From: Actinoplanes italicus
GTDB lineage: Bacteria; Actinomycetota; Actinomycetes; Mycobacteriales; Micromonosporaceae
DNA: 64,000 bases
Assembly: GCF_003001815.1 (NCBI RefSeq)
Contig: NZ_PVMZ01000005.1
Span: 62,001-126,000 of the forward strand
Direction: 5' to 3'
Part shown: in pieces, positions 18,108 to 27,230 of the stretch
How positions within the stretch are numbered: position 1 is the stretch's first letter
How the letters are laid out: every line of letters begins with the position of its first letter
Translations under genes and position numbers: made by a program
The notes under the pieces: generated by a model
The model's input: the letters and a program-made list of their open reading frames with translations, nothing else
The model's database searches: none
What the model was told of the DNA's origin: nothing

Positions 18108-19114
18108 CAGGCGGATGCCCGGATGCTCTGGTAGAGCTTCAGGTTGTCGCCGGTGTAGTGCTTGTTGAAGAACGCCTCGGCCTTGCCGATGAAGGCGGCC
18201 CGGTCGATCTGGTCGATCTCCACGACGGTACGGGTGGAGTCGGCGCGCCAGCCGGTGAGGACCTTCTCGGTCTCGTCGTCGACGCATTTGCGGTTCTCGG
18301 CGCGGATGTCGTGGACGGCCTTGGTGAGCGCGTCCTTCTGCGGCTGGCTCATCTTGTCGAGGGTCTTGTCGGAGACCACCACGAAGTGCACGCCGACCTG
18401 GTGGTTGGTGAGGCTGGCGGATTTGAGGATCTCGTCGAACTTCTGGGCGTGGGTGGCCACGACCGGGTTCTCCTGGCCCTGGGCGACGCCCTGCTGCAGG
18501 GCGAGGTACAGCTCCTCGACGGCGATGGCGACCGCGTTGGCGCCGAGCGCCTCGGCGTTGGCCAGGAACTGCGGGGTGTTCGGGAACCGGATCTTCAGGC
18601 CGGCCAGGTCCTCGGGTTTGCGGATCGGCTTGGTGGCGGTGAAGGTCCGCATGCCGAAGTACCAGGCGTCCAGGATGGTGGTGTTCGTGGCCGTGTTGAA
18701 CTCGGTGAAGAAGTCCTTGCCGTTCTGGTCGACCCATTTGAAGAAGTGGTCGATGTCGTTGAAGGCGTAGGCGGCGTCCAGCACGCCGATCTTCGGGAAG
18801 GCGGTCGACATGGCCGAGCCGCCCTGCAGGTCGATGTCGATGTCACCGCTCTGCACGCCGGCGAAGCGTTCGGCGTCCGGTCCGAGCTGGCTGTTGGGGA
18901 ACATGTCGATGGTGAGGTTGAGCTCCGCCTGGGCCTCGATGCGTTCCTTGAGCAGCTTCATGCCGCAGTGGAAGTTCGGTTGGGTCTCCGGCTGGGAGCT
19001 GCCGATCTTGAGGGCGAGGGTGGGGTTCGCGCCTTCCGGGGCGGGGGTGTTGCCGGCGGTGGTGCATCCGGCGGCGAGCAGAACGAACGTCAGGGCGACG
19101 GCTAGTCTTCTCAT
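18107..19114 (-). CDS. dctP: TRAP transporter substrate-binding lipoprotein, DctP family
   Basis: 335 residues from ATG 19114. A lipoprotein signal MRRLAVALTFVLLAAGC places Cys17 as the lipidated residue. The DctP fold is shown by FPNSQLGPDAERFAGVQSGDID, KIRFPNTPQFLANAEALGAN and VEELYLALQQGVAQGQENP. The Arg in the KIRFP-type motif normally pairs with the substrate carboxylate, so an organic acid ligand is likely. It is the third gene of the operon, 16 bp after dctM. The catabolic neighbours suggest a hydroaromatic or aromatic carboxylate. Confidence 0.93.
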   Translation of the reverse strand: MRRLAVALTFVLLAAGCTTAGNTPAPEGANPTLALKIGSSQPETQPNFHCGMKLLKERIEAQAELNLTIDMFPNSQLGPDAERFAGVQSGDIDIDLQGGSAMSTAFPKIGVLDAAYAFNDIDHFFKWVDQNGKDFFTEFNTATNTTILDAWYFGMRTFTATKPIRKPEDLAGLKIRFPNTPQFLANAEALGANAVAIAVEELYLALQQGVAQGQENPVVATHAQKFDEILKSASLTNHQVGVHFVVVSDKTLDKMSQPQKDALTKAVHDIRAENRKCVDDETEKVLTGWRADSTRTVVEIDQIDRAAFIGKAEAFFNKHYTGDNLKLYQSIRASA

Positions 19115-19130
19115 GACTTTCTCCCGAATC

Positions 19131-20411
19131 TCAGAATCCGAGCAGGTTGGGCAGCCACAGCACGACACCGGGAAGTGCGGTGACGACGATCAGGACCAGC
19201 AGCAGCGGTACGAGGAACGGCGCGACGCCACGGAAGATGACGTCGACCGGTTTTCCGGTGACCGAGCTGGTGATGTAGAGGACGCTGCCGACCGGTGGGG
19301 TGAGCAGCCCGATCATCAAGTTGATGATCATGACGACACCGAAGTAGATCGGGTCGATGCCGAACTCGATCGCGATCGGCAGCAGGACCGGCACCGTCAC
19401 GAGGATGATCGCGGTGGCGTCGATCAGGCAGCCGAGCACCAGCAGGATGAGGTTCACCAGGATCATGAAGACCCACGGGTTGCTGGACACGCCGGTGAGG
19501 AACTCGGCGACGTCGCGGGACACGTGGGCCCGGGTGAGGATCAGCCCGAGCAGGGCGGCGGCGCCGAGGATGAGCATGATGCCGCCGGTGATGACCGCGG
19601 TCTCCCGGGCGGCCTGCACCAGCACGCGCAGCCGGGCCGTCCGGTAGAACACGCCGAGAATCAGCATGTAGAGGACCGCGACCGACGCCGCCTCGGTCGG
19701 CGTGAATGTCCCGGAGAGGATGCCGCCCAGCAGGATGACCGGGGTGAGCAGCGGGCCGACCGCACCGACGGAGGCCCGGGTGAACCGGGCCCGGTCGAAC
19801 GGCACCGAGGTGAACTGGGGGCGGCGCGCGGTCCAGATGAAGATGTAGACGCACAGGCCGATGGCCATGGCGAAGGCGGGTAGCACCGAGGCGGCGAACA
19901 GCGCGCCGGTGGAGACGGTCGCGGTGGCCGCGTAGATGACGGCCGGGATGCTCGGCGGCATGACCGGGCTGATCAGCGACGACGCGGCGGTGAGCCCGGA
20001 CGCGAAGCCGTGCGGGTAGCCGGCCTTGACCATCTGCGGGATCTGCATCTTGCCGAGGCCGGCGACGTCGGCGAGCGCGGAGCCGCTCATCCAGGAGAAG
20101 CCGACCGCGGAGCCGACGTTGACGTAGGCCAGGTTGCCGCGCAGCCGGCCCAGGGCGGCCAGGCAGAACTCGTAGAGCCGGTCGGCGATGCCGAGCCGGT
20201 TGGCCAGCACGCCGACGAGGATGAACAGTGGCACGGCCAGCAGCGGGAAACTGTTGAGACCGTCGAAGGTGGTCTTGAGCGCGAACCCGGCGGACCGGCC
20301 GTCGGCCAGGGCGTACCAAAGGCTGGGTCCGATGAAGGCGAGCCCGACCGGAACCCGGATGAACAGCAGCACGGCGATCGCGACGCCGACCATCCACAGT
20401 TCGAGGATCAT
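19131..20411 (-). CDS. dctM: TRAP transporter large permease, DctM
   Basis: 426 residues, about 12 helices, from ATG 20411. Its start overlaps the dctQ stop (ATGA). Typical DctM blocks are visible: FPLLAVPLFILVGVLANRLG, SWMSGSALADVAGLGKMQIPQM, SSLISPVMPPSIPAVIYA and TPPVGSVLYI. It is the sodium-coupled transport subunit working with DctP and DctQ. Confidence 0.95.
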   Translation of the reverse strand: MILELWMVGVAIAVLLFIRVPVGLAFIGPSLWYALADGRSAGFALKTTFDGLNSFPLLAVPLFILVGVLANRLGIADRLYEFCLAALGRLRGNLAYVNVGSAVGFSWMSGSALADVAGLGKMQIPQMVKAGYPHGFASGLTAASSLISPVMPPSIPAVIYAATATVSTGALFAASVLPAFAMAIGLCVYIFIWTARRPQFTSVPFDRARFTRASVGAVGPLLTPVILLGGILSGTFTPTEAASVAVLYMLILGVFYRTARLRVLVQAARETAVITGGIMLILGAAALLGLILTRAHVSRDVAEFLTGVSSNPWVFMILVNLILLVLGCLIDATAIILVTVPVLLPIAIEFGIDPIYFGVVMIINLMIGLLTPPVGSVLYITSSVTGKPVDVIFRGVAPFLVPLLLVLIVVTALPGVVLWLPNLLGF

Positions 20412-20920
20412 CTCGCCTCCGCCGCGTCGAACGGGACATCCTCGTGGCCGGCGGCGAAGATCCGGACCACGGCACGGATGGCGCCGGAGGCGAATCCGAT
20501 CAGCGGTACGGCGTACAGGATCCCGATCGGGATGCCGAGTGCGGCGGTACGGCGGCCGGAGTACGCCACGATCAGGTGGTAGGCCTCCCAGACGAGCATC
20601 GCGCAGATCACCGCCGTGCACGCCGCGGACACCGCCTTGACGACCGCGAACGCCCGGCCTTTGACCAGGTAATCGATGATCTGGATGGCGATGTGGCCGT
20701 TGTTGCCGATCAGGTAGCCGACCATGATGAAGGTCAGGACGATCAGCGAGTAGCTCGCCAGCTCACCCACGCCGGGCCAGTTGAGTGCGGGGACGAAGCG
20801 GCTGACCACCTGCCACAGCACGCTCACGAAGATCACGGCGAGTGCCACGACGGCGATCCACAACTCGACCGACCCCCAGGCGCGCAGGACCGCCGGTTCA
20901 CGCCAGCCTTCCCTAGTCAA
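20408..20920 (-). CDS. dctQ: TRAP transporter small permease, DctQ
   Basis: 170 residues with four hydrophobic helices, the size and pattern of DctQ proteins (VSRFVPALNWPGVGELASYSL is the family signature region). It is the first gene of a six-gene leftward unit (dctQ, dctM, dctP, aroE, antiporter, hydrolase) with overlaps or gaps of 17 bp or less throughout. The promoter at 20988-21016 would give a leader of about 60 nt. Confidence 0.92.
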   Translation of the reverse strand: MTREGWREPAVLRAWGSVELWIAVVALAVIFVSVLWQVVSRFVPALNWPGVGELASYSLIVLTFIMVGYLIGNNGHIAIQIIDYLVKGRAFAVVKAVSAACTAVICAMLVWEAYHLIVAYSGRRTAALGIPIGILYAVPLIGFASGAIRAVVRIFAAGHEDVPFDAAEAR

Positions 20921-20942
20921 CGAAAGCCCTCCGTCCGCTCAA

Positions 20943-20981
20943 TGGACCACTAGTCGGACCATATGGACCGCTGTGTGGACT
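20943..20981. promoter_or_regulatory. GGACC-repeat operator upstream of TRAP operon
   Basis: Repeats TGGACC (20943), CGGACC (20955), TGGACC (20964) and TGTGGACT (20974) lie just downstream of the leftward promoter. ATGGACCG and TGTGGACT, 3 nt apart, recur with identical spacing at 28754-28772. Placement over the transcription start suggests a repressor site; the divergent IclR protein is the natural candidate. Confidence 0.6.
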
Positions 20982-20987
20982 GCGTGT

Positions 20988-21016
20988 AACGTACGGGCGA
21001 CCTGTTGTTCTGGCAA
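20988..21016 (-). promoter_or_regulatory. Leftward promoter of the TRAP/aroE operon
   Basis: Read on the reverse strand: TTGCCA (21011-21016), 17-nt spacer, TACGTT (20988-20993). Both boxes and the spacer length are repeated exactly at 28779-28807 ahead of the second catabolic operon, which strengthens the call. TGTAACGTACGGGC around the -10 box is identical in the two copies. Confidence 0.65.
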
Positions 21017-21132
21017 GAGTTCGAGTCCCGACCGTTACGGATGTGTGAATCCGGGCCGGGGGCGGGAGGATCGGGGCGACACGGCAGGATGGTCTGCGGC
21101 CGGACAAAGCCGACGCGAGGAGTGTGGGATCT

Positions 21133-21906
21133 GTGGAGTCGCCGGAGGCCGTCGACCAGCAGGGGGTGCGCAGCGTGCAGCGTGCGCTCGGGATTCTCGG
21201 CCTGCTGACCGACGACCGGCCCATCGTCTCGGTCCGCGACATCGTCGAGGCGACCGGGCTCGCCAAGACGACCGTGCTGCGACTCGTGTCGACACTGGAG
21301 CACAACGGCCTGCTCTGGGCCACCACGAACGGCTACATGGCCGGGCCCGGCCTGTGGCGGTGGGCGCACCTGGCCCGCAAGAGCTGGGAACTGCCACCGG
21401 AGACCCAGACCGGCATGCGCGAGCTGGCCACCCGCCAGCGCGAGACCGTCAACCTGTATGTCGCCCGCGACATCTACCGGGTCTGCGTCGCCCAGCAGGA
21501 GAGCCCGCAACCGCTGCGGCACGTCGTCCGCGTCGGCGACGAACTGCCGATGTGGGCCGGCGCCTCGTCCAAGGTGCTGCTGCGCGACGCCTCCCCCGGC
21601 CTGCTGGAACGCATCGCCAAGGGCTCCCCGCACGGCCCCGGCCACGCCGGCGTCATGCGCGAGTGGATCGACGCTGCCGCCGTCGCCGGATACGGCGAGA
21701 GCCATGGCGAACGCGAGGCCGGGCTGTCGGCGGTCGCAGCCCCGGTCCTCGGCCGCTCCGGCGGCGTCGTCGCGGCACTGGCGCTGAGCGGGCCGTCGAT
21801 CCGGTTCACCCCCGACCGGGTCGCCGAGTTCGCCGACGACCTGAAGACGATGGCCCGGCAGATGTCCGAGCGGGGTTTCGACCGGCCGTTCGGCACGCCC
21901 GCCTGA
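21133..21906 (+). CDS. IclR-family transcriptional regulator
   Basis: 257 residues from GTG 21133, chosen because GAGGAG ends 10 nt upstream at 21122; an in-frame GTG at 21124 sits too close to that site. The N-terminal winged HTH is clear (SVQRALGILGLLTDD, SVRDIVEATGLAKTTVLRLVSTLE), followed by the IclR effector domain (about 80-250). It is divergent from the TRAP operon, sharing its intergenic operators. A second operator copy lies 7.8 kb away ahead of the aldehyde dehydrogenase operon, so it is the likely local regulator of both. The effector is presumably a pathway acid. Confidence 0.92.
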   Translation: MESPEAVDQQGVRSVQRALGILGLLTDDRPIVSVRDIVEATGLAKTTVLRLVSTLEHNGLLWATTNGYMAGPGLWRWAHLARKSWELPPETQTGMRELATRQRETVNLYVARDIYRVCVAQQESPQPLRHVVRVGDELPMWAGASSKVLLRDASPGLLERIAKGSPHGPGHAGVMREWIDAAAVAGYGESHGEREAGLSAVAAPVLGRSGGVVAALALSGPSIRFTPDRVAEFADDLKTMARQMSERGFDRPFGTPA

Positions 21907-21914
21907 CCCGCTCG

Positions 21915-22955
21915 TCACAGCACGACCGTCGTGCCGGTACGCGACGACGCGTACACCGCCTCGACGATCTCGAGAGCGTGCACCGCGTCACGGCCGGTGA
22001 CCGCCGGTTCGCGGTCCTCACGTACGGCCGCGACGAAATCAGCGATCTGCCGGGCGTGATACGGCGCCAGATGATCGTGGATGGCCGGCAGCGTCAGGTC
22101 GGGCCCGCTGCCCGGCTCGTAGGCGTGCACGGGTTCGGGCGGCCCGGGCACCGTCCACACGTCGGTGAAGCCGACGCCCTCGGGATACTCGGTCAGCCCC
22201 GCCGTGTGACCGTCCGCGTCCGACACCCACACCTGGATGCCCAGGCCGGGCCGGAACGTCGTAGCAGCCTGCACGGTGGCGATCGCACCCGAGGCGAACT
22301 CGATCAGCGCGCCCGCGGTGTCCTCCACGTCGATGACGCCACCGTGCACGAGCGTGGCGCAGTGGCCGGTCACCCGGCGGGCCCGGCCCAGATACCACTG
22401 CAGCAGGTCGATGTGGTGGATCACCTGGGTGATCAGCACGCCACCGCCCTCGGCTGCCCGGGTGCCGCGGCCCGGTTCGGCGTAGTAGGCGGCGTCGCGG
22501 TTCAGCCGCGCCACGATCCCGCCGGCGGTGAGCGTGCCGAGCCTGCCGTCGTCGAGGGCGGCCCGGATCCGCTGCGCCGCCGGCCAGAACCGGCGCTGAA
22601 AGACCACCCCGAACCGGATCCCGGCGTCACCGGCGGCCGCGATCATCCGGTGCGCCTGAGCCAGGTCGACGGCGATCGGTTTCTCGCACAGCACGTGGAC
22701 GCCGTGACGCGCGGCCGCGAGCACCCCGGCCTCGTGGGCGGCATGCGGCGTGCAGACGGTCACCGCGTCCAGGCCGCTTTCCAACAGGAGATCAACGTCT
22801 TCGGAGGCGTACGGGATGCCGTGCGCGTCCGCGAAGGCGTGCGCCCGGCCCGGCACCGTGTCGGCGACGGCGGCCACCTCGACCCCGTCCACGGCCCGCA
22901 GTGCCGCCACGTGGTTGCGGGCGATCCGGCCGCAGCCGAGGATTCCCACCCTCAT
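21915..22955 (-). CDS. Gfo/Idh/MocA-family oxidoreductase
   Basis: 346 residues. The N-terminal Rossmann motif GILGCGRIARNHV and the EKP motif (VLCEKPIAVDLAQAH) define the family. The C-terminal sheet domain contains the GGGVLITQVIHHIDLLQWY block with the family's conserved histidine. NAD(P)-dependent oxidation or reduction of a sugar, cyclitol or hydroaromatic acid is expected. Its ATG overlaps the aroQ-like stop (ATGA). As the last gene of the ALDH operon it probably acts on an alcohol intermediate of the pathway; the exact substrate is not evident. Confidence 0.88.
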   Translation of the reverse strand: MRVGILGCGRIARNHVAALRAVDGVEVAAVADTVPGRAHAFADAHGIPYASEDVDLLLESGLDAVTVCTPHAAHEAGVLAAARHGVHVLCEKPIAVDLAQAHRMIAAAGDAGIRFGVVFQRRFWPAAQRIRAALDDGRLGTLTAGGIVARLNRDAAYYAEPGRGTRAAEGGGVLITQVIHHIDLLQWYLGRARRVTGHCATLVHGGVIDVEDTAGALIEFASGAIATVQAATTFRPGLGIQVWVSDADGHTAGLTEYPEGVGFTDVWTVPGPPEPVHAYEPGSGPDLTLPAIHDHLAPYHARQIADFVAAVREDREPAVTGRDAVHALEIVEAVYASSRTGTTVVL

Positions 22956-23386
22956 CGCCGGCCGGCCAGCCCGCGCATCCCGAGTTCGTACACGTCCGCA
23001 CCGAACCCGGCCAGGAAACCCCAGGACGCGCCCGCGGTCAGCAGGTTGCGGTAGAGCGGCTCCCGGCCGAACACGTTCGTCAGATGCACCTCGACGATCG
23101 GCTCGGCCAGCATGCGCAGCGCGTCGTAGAGGGCGACCGACGTGGTGGACAGCCCGGCCGGGTTGATGATGACGGCCGCCTCGGCTTCGTACGCCTGGTG
23201 CACCCAGTCGATCAGCTGGCCTTCGGCGTTGGACTGGCCGAAGAACAGCTCGAAGTCCAGCTCGGCGGCCAGTGCCTCGCACCGCTTGCGGATCTCGGCG
23301 AGGGTGACGGGCCCGTACAGGTCCGGTTCGCGCCGGCCGAGCATGTTCAGGTTCGGCCCGTTGAGGATGAACAACGGCCCGCTCAC
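22952..23386 (-). CDS. aroQ: Type II 3-dehydroquinate dehydratase-like protein, divergent
   Basis: 144 residues from GTG 23386, overlapping the quinoprotein stop (GTGA). Length and fold match type II dehydroquinases: NGPNLNMLGRREPDLYG contains the expected Asn, Arg and catalytic Tyr, and EVHLTNV keeps one active-site His. Three other substrate-contact positions differ from the Mycobacterium tuberculosis enzyme. The LTHTS His is Thr (LSTTS), the NVH His is Phe, and the second Arg of the REEFR motif is Tyr. It may dehydrate dehydroquinate in a degradative pathway or act on a modified substrate. The fold is certain; the activity is not. Confidence 0.8.
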   Translation of the reverse strand: MSGPLFILNGPNLNMLGRREPDLYGPVTLAEIRKRCEALAAELDFELFFGQSNAEGQLIDWVHQAYEAEAAVIINPAGLSTTSVALYDALRMLAEPIVEVHLTNVFGREPLYRNLLTAGASWGFLAGFGADVYELGMRGLAGRR

Positions 23387-25470
23387 GGCAGGTAGACCTC
23401 GACCTTGCCGGTGGACCGTGGACTGGCCGGATCGTTGAAGAAGTACTCCCCGGCCCGGCCGAACGTGTACATGAACGACTCCCCCGGCGCCAGCGTGACG
23501 TCGAACAGTCCCTCGAAGAACTGGGTGACACCGCGCGGGCCGGCGTTGCCCGGGTGGTTGGTGAACGTGACGGTCGTGCCCACCGGCACCCGCAGATGCG
23601 TAGGCGCCATGCTCGCCACCCCGAAGGACTCGGTGGTGCCCGTCGAGGTGCGGCCGATCACCACGGTGTTCGCCACGGTGGCCCCCTCGACCGGAGCGCC
23701 CGAGACGGGGCGGCGGATCACCGGAGGCGGCGGTGTGGCCGCCGGGCCGAGCGCGCCGCCGACCTCGAACGCCCACAGGAAGTCGCCACGGGGAGCCGAG
23801 TTGCCGTACGGGATGCTGGTCCCTCCGGCGAAGACCGCGAGATACTCCTTGCCGCCGGCCCGGTACATGATCGGGCTGGAGCTGATCGCCGCACCGGTCT
23901 GGAACCGCCACAGCTCCCGCCCGCTGCGGGCGTCCAGGGCGAGCAGGTTCCCGTCGGGCTGGCCGATGAACAGCAGGTCACCGGCGGTGGTGAGGATTCC
24001 GTTGCCGTGGGCCAGCGAGTACGGCATCCGCCGCTTCCAGCGCACCCGGTTCGTGCTCACGTCGACGGCGACGATCCCACCGGTCTGGTACTCGCCGGGC
24101 GGGCGCAGCCCGTTGGCCGCCTCGGTCAGTGAGTGCGCCGCGGCCACGTACCCGTAGCCGGTGTAGACCAGGCCGGTGCGGTGGCTGAACGACAGGTGCG
24201 ACCAGTCGGCACCGCCACCGTGACCGGGAATGGACAGGATCGGCACGTCCCAGTGCGGGTCGTAGAGGGCGCCCTGCACGTAGTTGGGGACAGCCCGGTT
24301 CGGGTCGCCGGGCACCGACGTGCCGAGCGGCTGGTCGACGACGCGCTGCTCGGTCCAGCCGCCCTGGACCGGGAACGGCTGGGTGGGCCAGGTCTTCTGC
24401 CGGGGTTCCTGCGGCACGGGACGCTCGACGATGCCGAGTGGGGCGGTGCCGTCGGTGCGGTCCAGGATGAAGAACATGCCGGACTTGCTGCCGTAGACGA
24501 CCACCTTGCGCTCGCGGCCGCGGATCCGTACGTCGGCCAGCACCGGCGACATGACGTTGTCCATGTCCCAGATGTCGTGGTGGATCGACTGGAAGTGCCA
24601 GCGATACGCGCCGGTGCGCATGTCGAGCGCGACCAGCGAGTTGGCGAACAGGTTCTGCCCGCCCCGGTTCGAACCGTCCTGCGACGAGTTGCTGCCGCGG
24701 GCGTTGCCGAACGTCCAGTACGTCAGGCCCAGCTCCGGGTCGACGGCCGGATGGATCCACGGGGTCGCGCCGCCCTCGGCCCACGACTCGCCCTCCCACG
24801 TGTCGTGGCCGAACTCGCCGGGGCCGGGTGTGCCCCAGAAGTGCCAGAGCAGGTCACCGGTGCGGGCGTCCAATGCCAGTGCGGCGCCGCGCGGGCCGTC
24901 GTTGGTGCCGCAGAACAGCAGGCCGTCGTGGTAGACGACAGCGACCTTCTCGATGTTGCCGAAGCCGTTGACCTGTCTCTCCCAGACGACCTGGCCCGTC
25001 TGCCGGTCGAGGGCGATGACGTAGTTGTCGTTGGACTTGGTGAACACGTGGCCGTCGCCGACCGCGACACCACGGCGGGTCAGCGTGCCGCGGGTCTGCT
25101 CGTAACGCCACCGGGTCTGCCCGGTGACGCCGTCGACGGCGATCACGTTGCCGAGTGCGGATTCGATGTAGAGGACACCGTCGACGGCGACCGCGGTGCT
25201 CTGGCTGTTACCGGTGCGCAGGCCGCCCTCGATCGAGTTCATCCAGCTGCCGCGCAGCCGCCGCACGTTGCCGTGGTCGATGCGCCGCAGCCCCGTGTAG
25301 TTCTGGTTGCCGAGGTTGCCGCCGACCTTGGGGAAGTCCTGGTCGCCGGGGGTGTCGAAGGCTTTCAGATCGGCGGCGCCGGGCGGCCGGTGAGCGAGTA
25401 CGGGCGCGGGTGCGGACGCCGGGACCACCGCGGCGGCAGCGGCCCCTTTGAGCAGGGTTCGGCGGTTCAT
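23383..25470 (-). CDS. Secreted PQQ-type quinoprotein dehydrogenase with cupredoxin-like C-terminus
   Basis: 695 residues. A twin-arginine signal (MNRRTLLKGAAAAA) directs Tat export. The main body is an eight-bladed quinoprotein propeller with typical blocks: WEGESWAEGGATPWIHPAVD, ELGLTYWTFGNARG and NSLVALDMRTG. These resemble PQQ-dependent glucose, quinate or alcohol dehydrogenases. The last 90 residues form a cupredoxin-like domain (VPVGTTVTFTNH, APGESFMYTFGRAGEYFF), but no Cys ligand for type 1 copper is present. It would oxidise a polyol or hydroaromatic acid outside the membrane. Quinate is a good candidate given aroQ and aroE; PQQ synthesis genes are not in the window. Confidence 0.85.
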   Translation of the reverse strand: MNRRTLLKGAAAAAVVPASAPAPVLAHRPPGAADLKAFDTPGDQDFPKVGGNLGNQNYTGLRRIDHGNVRRLRGSWMNSIEGGLRTGNSQSTAVAVDGVLYIESALGNVIAVDGVTGQTRWRYEQTRGTLTRRGVAVGDGHVFTKSNDNYVIALDRQTGQVVWERQVNGFGNIEKVAVVYHDGLLFCGTNDGPRGAALALDARTGDLLWHFWGTPGPGEFGHDTWEGESWAEGGATPWIHPAVDPELGLTYWTFGNARGSNSSQDGSNRGGQNLFANSLVALDMRTGAYRWHFQSIHHDIWDMDNVMSPVLADVRIRGRERKVVVYGSKSGMFFILDRTDGTAPLGIVERPVPQEPRQKTWPTQPFPVQGGWTEQRVVDQPLGTSVPGDPNRAVPNYVQGALYDPHWDVPILSIPGHGGGADWSHLSFSHRTGLVYTGYGYVAAAHSLTEAANGLRPPGEYQTGGIVAVDVSTNRVRWKRRMPYSLAHGNGILTTAGDLLFIGQPDGNLLALDARSGRELWRFQTGAAISSSPIMYRAGGKEYLAVFAGGTSIPYGNSAPRGDFLWAFEVGGALGPAATPPPPVIRRPVSGAPVEGATVANTVVIGRTSTGTTESFGVASMAPTHLRVPVGTTVTFTNHPGNAGPRGVTQFFEGLFDVTLAPGESFMYTFGRAGEYFFNDPASPRSTGKVEVYLP

Positions 25471-27230
25471 TCGAACACCCCCTGGTAGATGTCCTTGATG
25501 TTCCAGTGCCCGGGGGTGGGCACCGGCTCGTTGACCATCGGAACGTCGATCACCGCGGGCCGGCGGGCGGCGAGCGCCGCACGCAGCGCCTCGCTGAAGC
25601 CGCCGGCACTGGTCACGGAGTAGCCGTCGGCCCCGCAGGCGCGGCCGAGGGCGGCGAAGTCGGGGCTGTAGGCGGCACCGTCGGGCCCGGTGAAGTCACA
25701 GCCGTAGCTGCGCCCGAAGTTCGCGGCCTGTAGGTCGCTGATGGTGCCGTGGGAGCGGTTGTTCATCACCACGAAGATCACCGGGGCGCCCTGTTCGACG
25801 GCCATCGGCAGGGCCGGCAGCTGGGCGCCCATGCCACCGTCGCCGATCAGGGCCACCACGGTGCGGTCCGGATCGGCGATCTGCACACCGACCGCCGCGG
25901 CGGGCCCGAAGCCCATGGTGGAGGCGCCGCCCGGGGTGATGAACCGGCCGTCGGCGGGCAGTTCGTAGCACTGGGCGACGCCGTTCTTGTTCCAGCCCAC
26001 GTCGGTGACCAGGACCGCGTCGGCGGGCAGGATCGCCCGCAGGTCGGTCAGGATGCGTTCGGGGCGCAACGGGAAGTTGTCGCTCGCACCGCGTCCGCGG
26101 CTGTCGGCGAACAGGCTGCGGCGGGCCGCGGTGATGGTGTCGCGCAGTCCGGCCCGCTGCCGTGGCTGGGACTGCCGGGCGCGTACCGCCTGGTCGACGG
26201 CGTGCACCGCGCGGCCGACATCGGCGACGGCTCCGATCTCGACCGGGAAGTTGCGGCCGATCTCGGCCGCGTCGATGTCGATCTGGATCAGCTTGCCGGG
26301 CGGGAACTGCCAGGTGTAGCGGCGGTCCCAGGAGCTGGCGTCGGTCTCGGCGAACCGGGTCGCGCAGGCCAGGACCACGTCGGCCTCGCGGGTGTACCGG
26401 TTGGTCATCTCCAGGCCCCAGAAGCCGGGCATGCCGAGCAGTAGCGGATGATCGTCGGGCAGGGTGCCCTTGGCCATCAGCGAATGCACGACCGGGATGT
26501 CGAGGTGTTCGACCAGCGAGCGCAGCGCGTCCAGGCCCGGGCCGCGGCGCAGCCCGCCGCCGATGTAGACCAGTGGGCGCCGGGCCTGCAGCAGCAGGTC
26601 GGCGATGCGGGCGGCGACGTCGGCGGGCAGATCCGGGCGTTCGGCGACGGCAAGCGGGTACGCGTGACCCGTGTCCGCCGCCACCGGCCGGGAGAAGTGG
26701 TCCATCGGCACGCTGAGCAGCACCGCGCCGGGACGGCCGGACGCCGCGGTCCAGAAGGCGCGTTCGGTGAAGCGGGCCAGGTCGGCGGCCCGGTGCACCT
26801 GCCAGGCCCGTTTGACGAACGGCCGGTAGATGGCCGTCTGGTCGGCGTCGGCGTGCAGGTTCACCTCCTGGTGCGGGTGCCGGCCGTGGTAGTAGGACGG
26901 GATGTCGCCGGCGATGGCGACCAGCGGCACGGAGTCGAGCGCGGCGGTCATCACCCCGGTCACGGCGTTGGTCATGCCGGGTCCGACATGAAGAAGCACC
27001 ACGCCGGTACGGCCGGTCGCGCGGGCGTAGCCGTCGGCGGCGTGGGCGGCCGCCTGCTCGTGGCGGGCGATGACGAACCGGATCGAACTACGGCCGATCG
27101 CGTCGAGCAGCGCGATGTTGGTGTGCCCGCAGGTGCCGAAGACGTACTCGACGCCGTACGACTCGAGTTGCGTCACCATCGCCTCGGCCGCGGTGACCGT
27201 CGCCGTCGTCTCGATCTCGCCGACGCTCAT
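25467..27230 (-). CDS. Thiamine diphosphate-dependent enzyme, acetolactate synthase-like
   Basis: 587 residues with the three-domain layout of the acetolactate synthase/benzoylformate decarboxylase superfamily. The catalytic Glu is in ARHEQAAAHAADGYAR. The central domain spans about 200-330. The cofactor motif runs from GDGGMG to MNN with the usual spacing. No regulatory or FAD-specific signature is obvious. It overlaps both neighbours by 4 bp (ATGA), so it acts in the same pathway. Decarboxylation of a 2-oxo acid to an aldehyde, which the adjacent aldehyde dehydrogenase would oxidise, is the simplest inference. Confidence 0.88.
   Translation of the reverse strand: MSVGEIETTATVTAAEAMVTQLESYGVEYVFGTCGHTNIALLDAIGRSSIRFVIARHEQAAAHAADGYARATGRTGVVLLHVGPGMTNAVTGVMTAALDSVPLVAIAGDIPSYYHGRHPHQEVNLHADADQTAIYRPFVKRAWQVHRAADLARFTERAFWTAASGRPGAVLLSVPMDHFSRPVAADTGHAYPLAVAERPDLPADVAARIADLLLQARRPLVYIGGGLRRGPGLDALRSLVEHLDIPVVHSLMAKGTLPDDHPLLLGMPGFWGLEMTNRYTREADVVLACATRFAETDASSWDRRYTWQFPPGKLIQIDIDAAEIGRNFPVEIGAVADVGRAVHAVDQAVRARQSQPRQRAGLRDTITAARRSLFADSRGRGASDNFPLRPERILTDLRAILPADAVLVTDVGWNKNGVAQCYELPADGRFITPGGASTMGFGPAAAVGVQIADPDRTVVALIGDGGMGAQLPALPMAVEQGAPVIFVVMNNRSHGTISDLQAANFGRSYGCDFTGPDGAAYSPDFAALGRACGADGYSVTSAGGFSEALRAALAARRPAVIDVPMVNEPVPTPGHWNIKDIYQGVFE

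Noticed and set aside
17247..18737. Extended 496-residue AroE frame
   Set aside because: The first 210 residues are Arg/Gly-rich shadow sequence of dctP; the AroE family start is at 18107.
21003..21040. tRNA-like T-loop GAGTTCGAGTCCC
   Set aside because: The flanking bases do not form a T stem, acceptor or anticodon arm, and the site coincides with the TRAP operon promoter.
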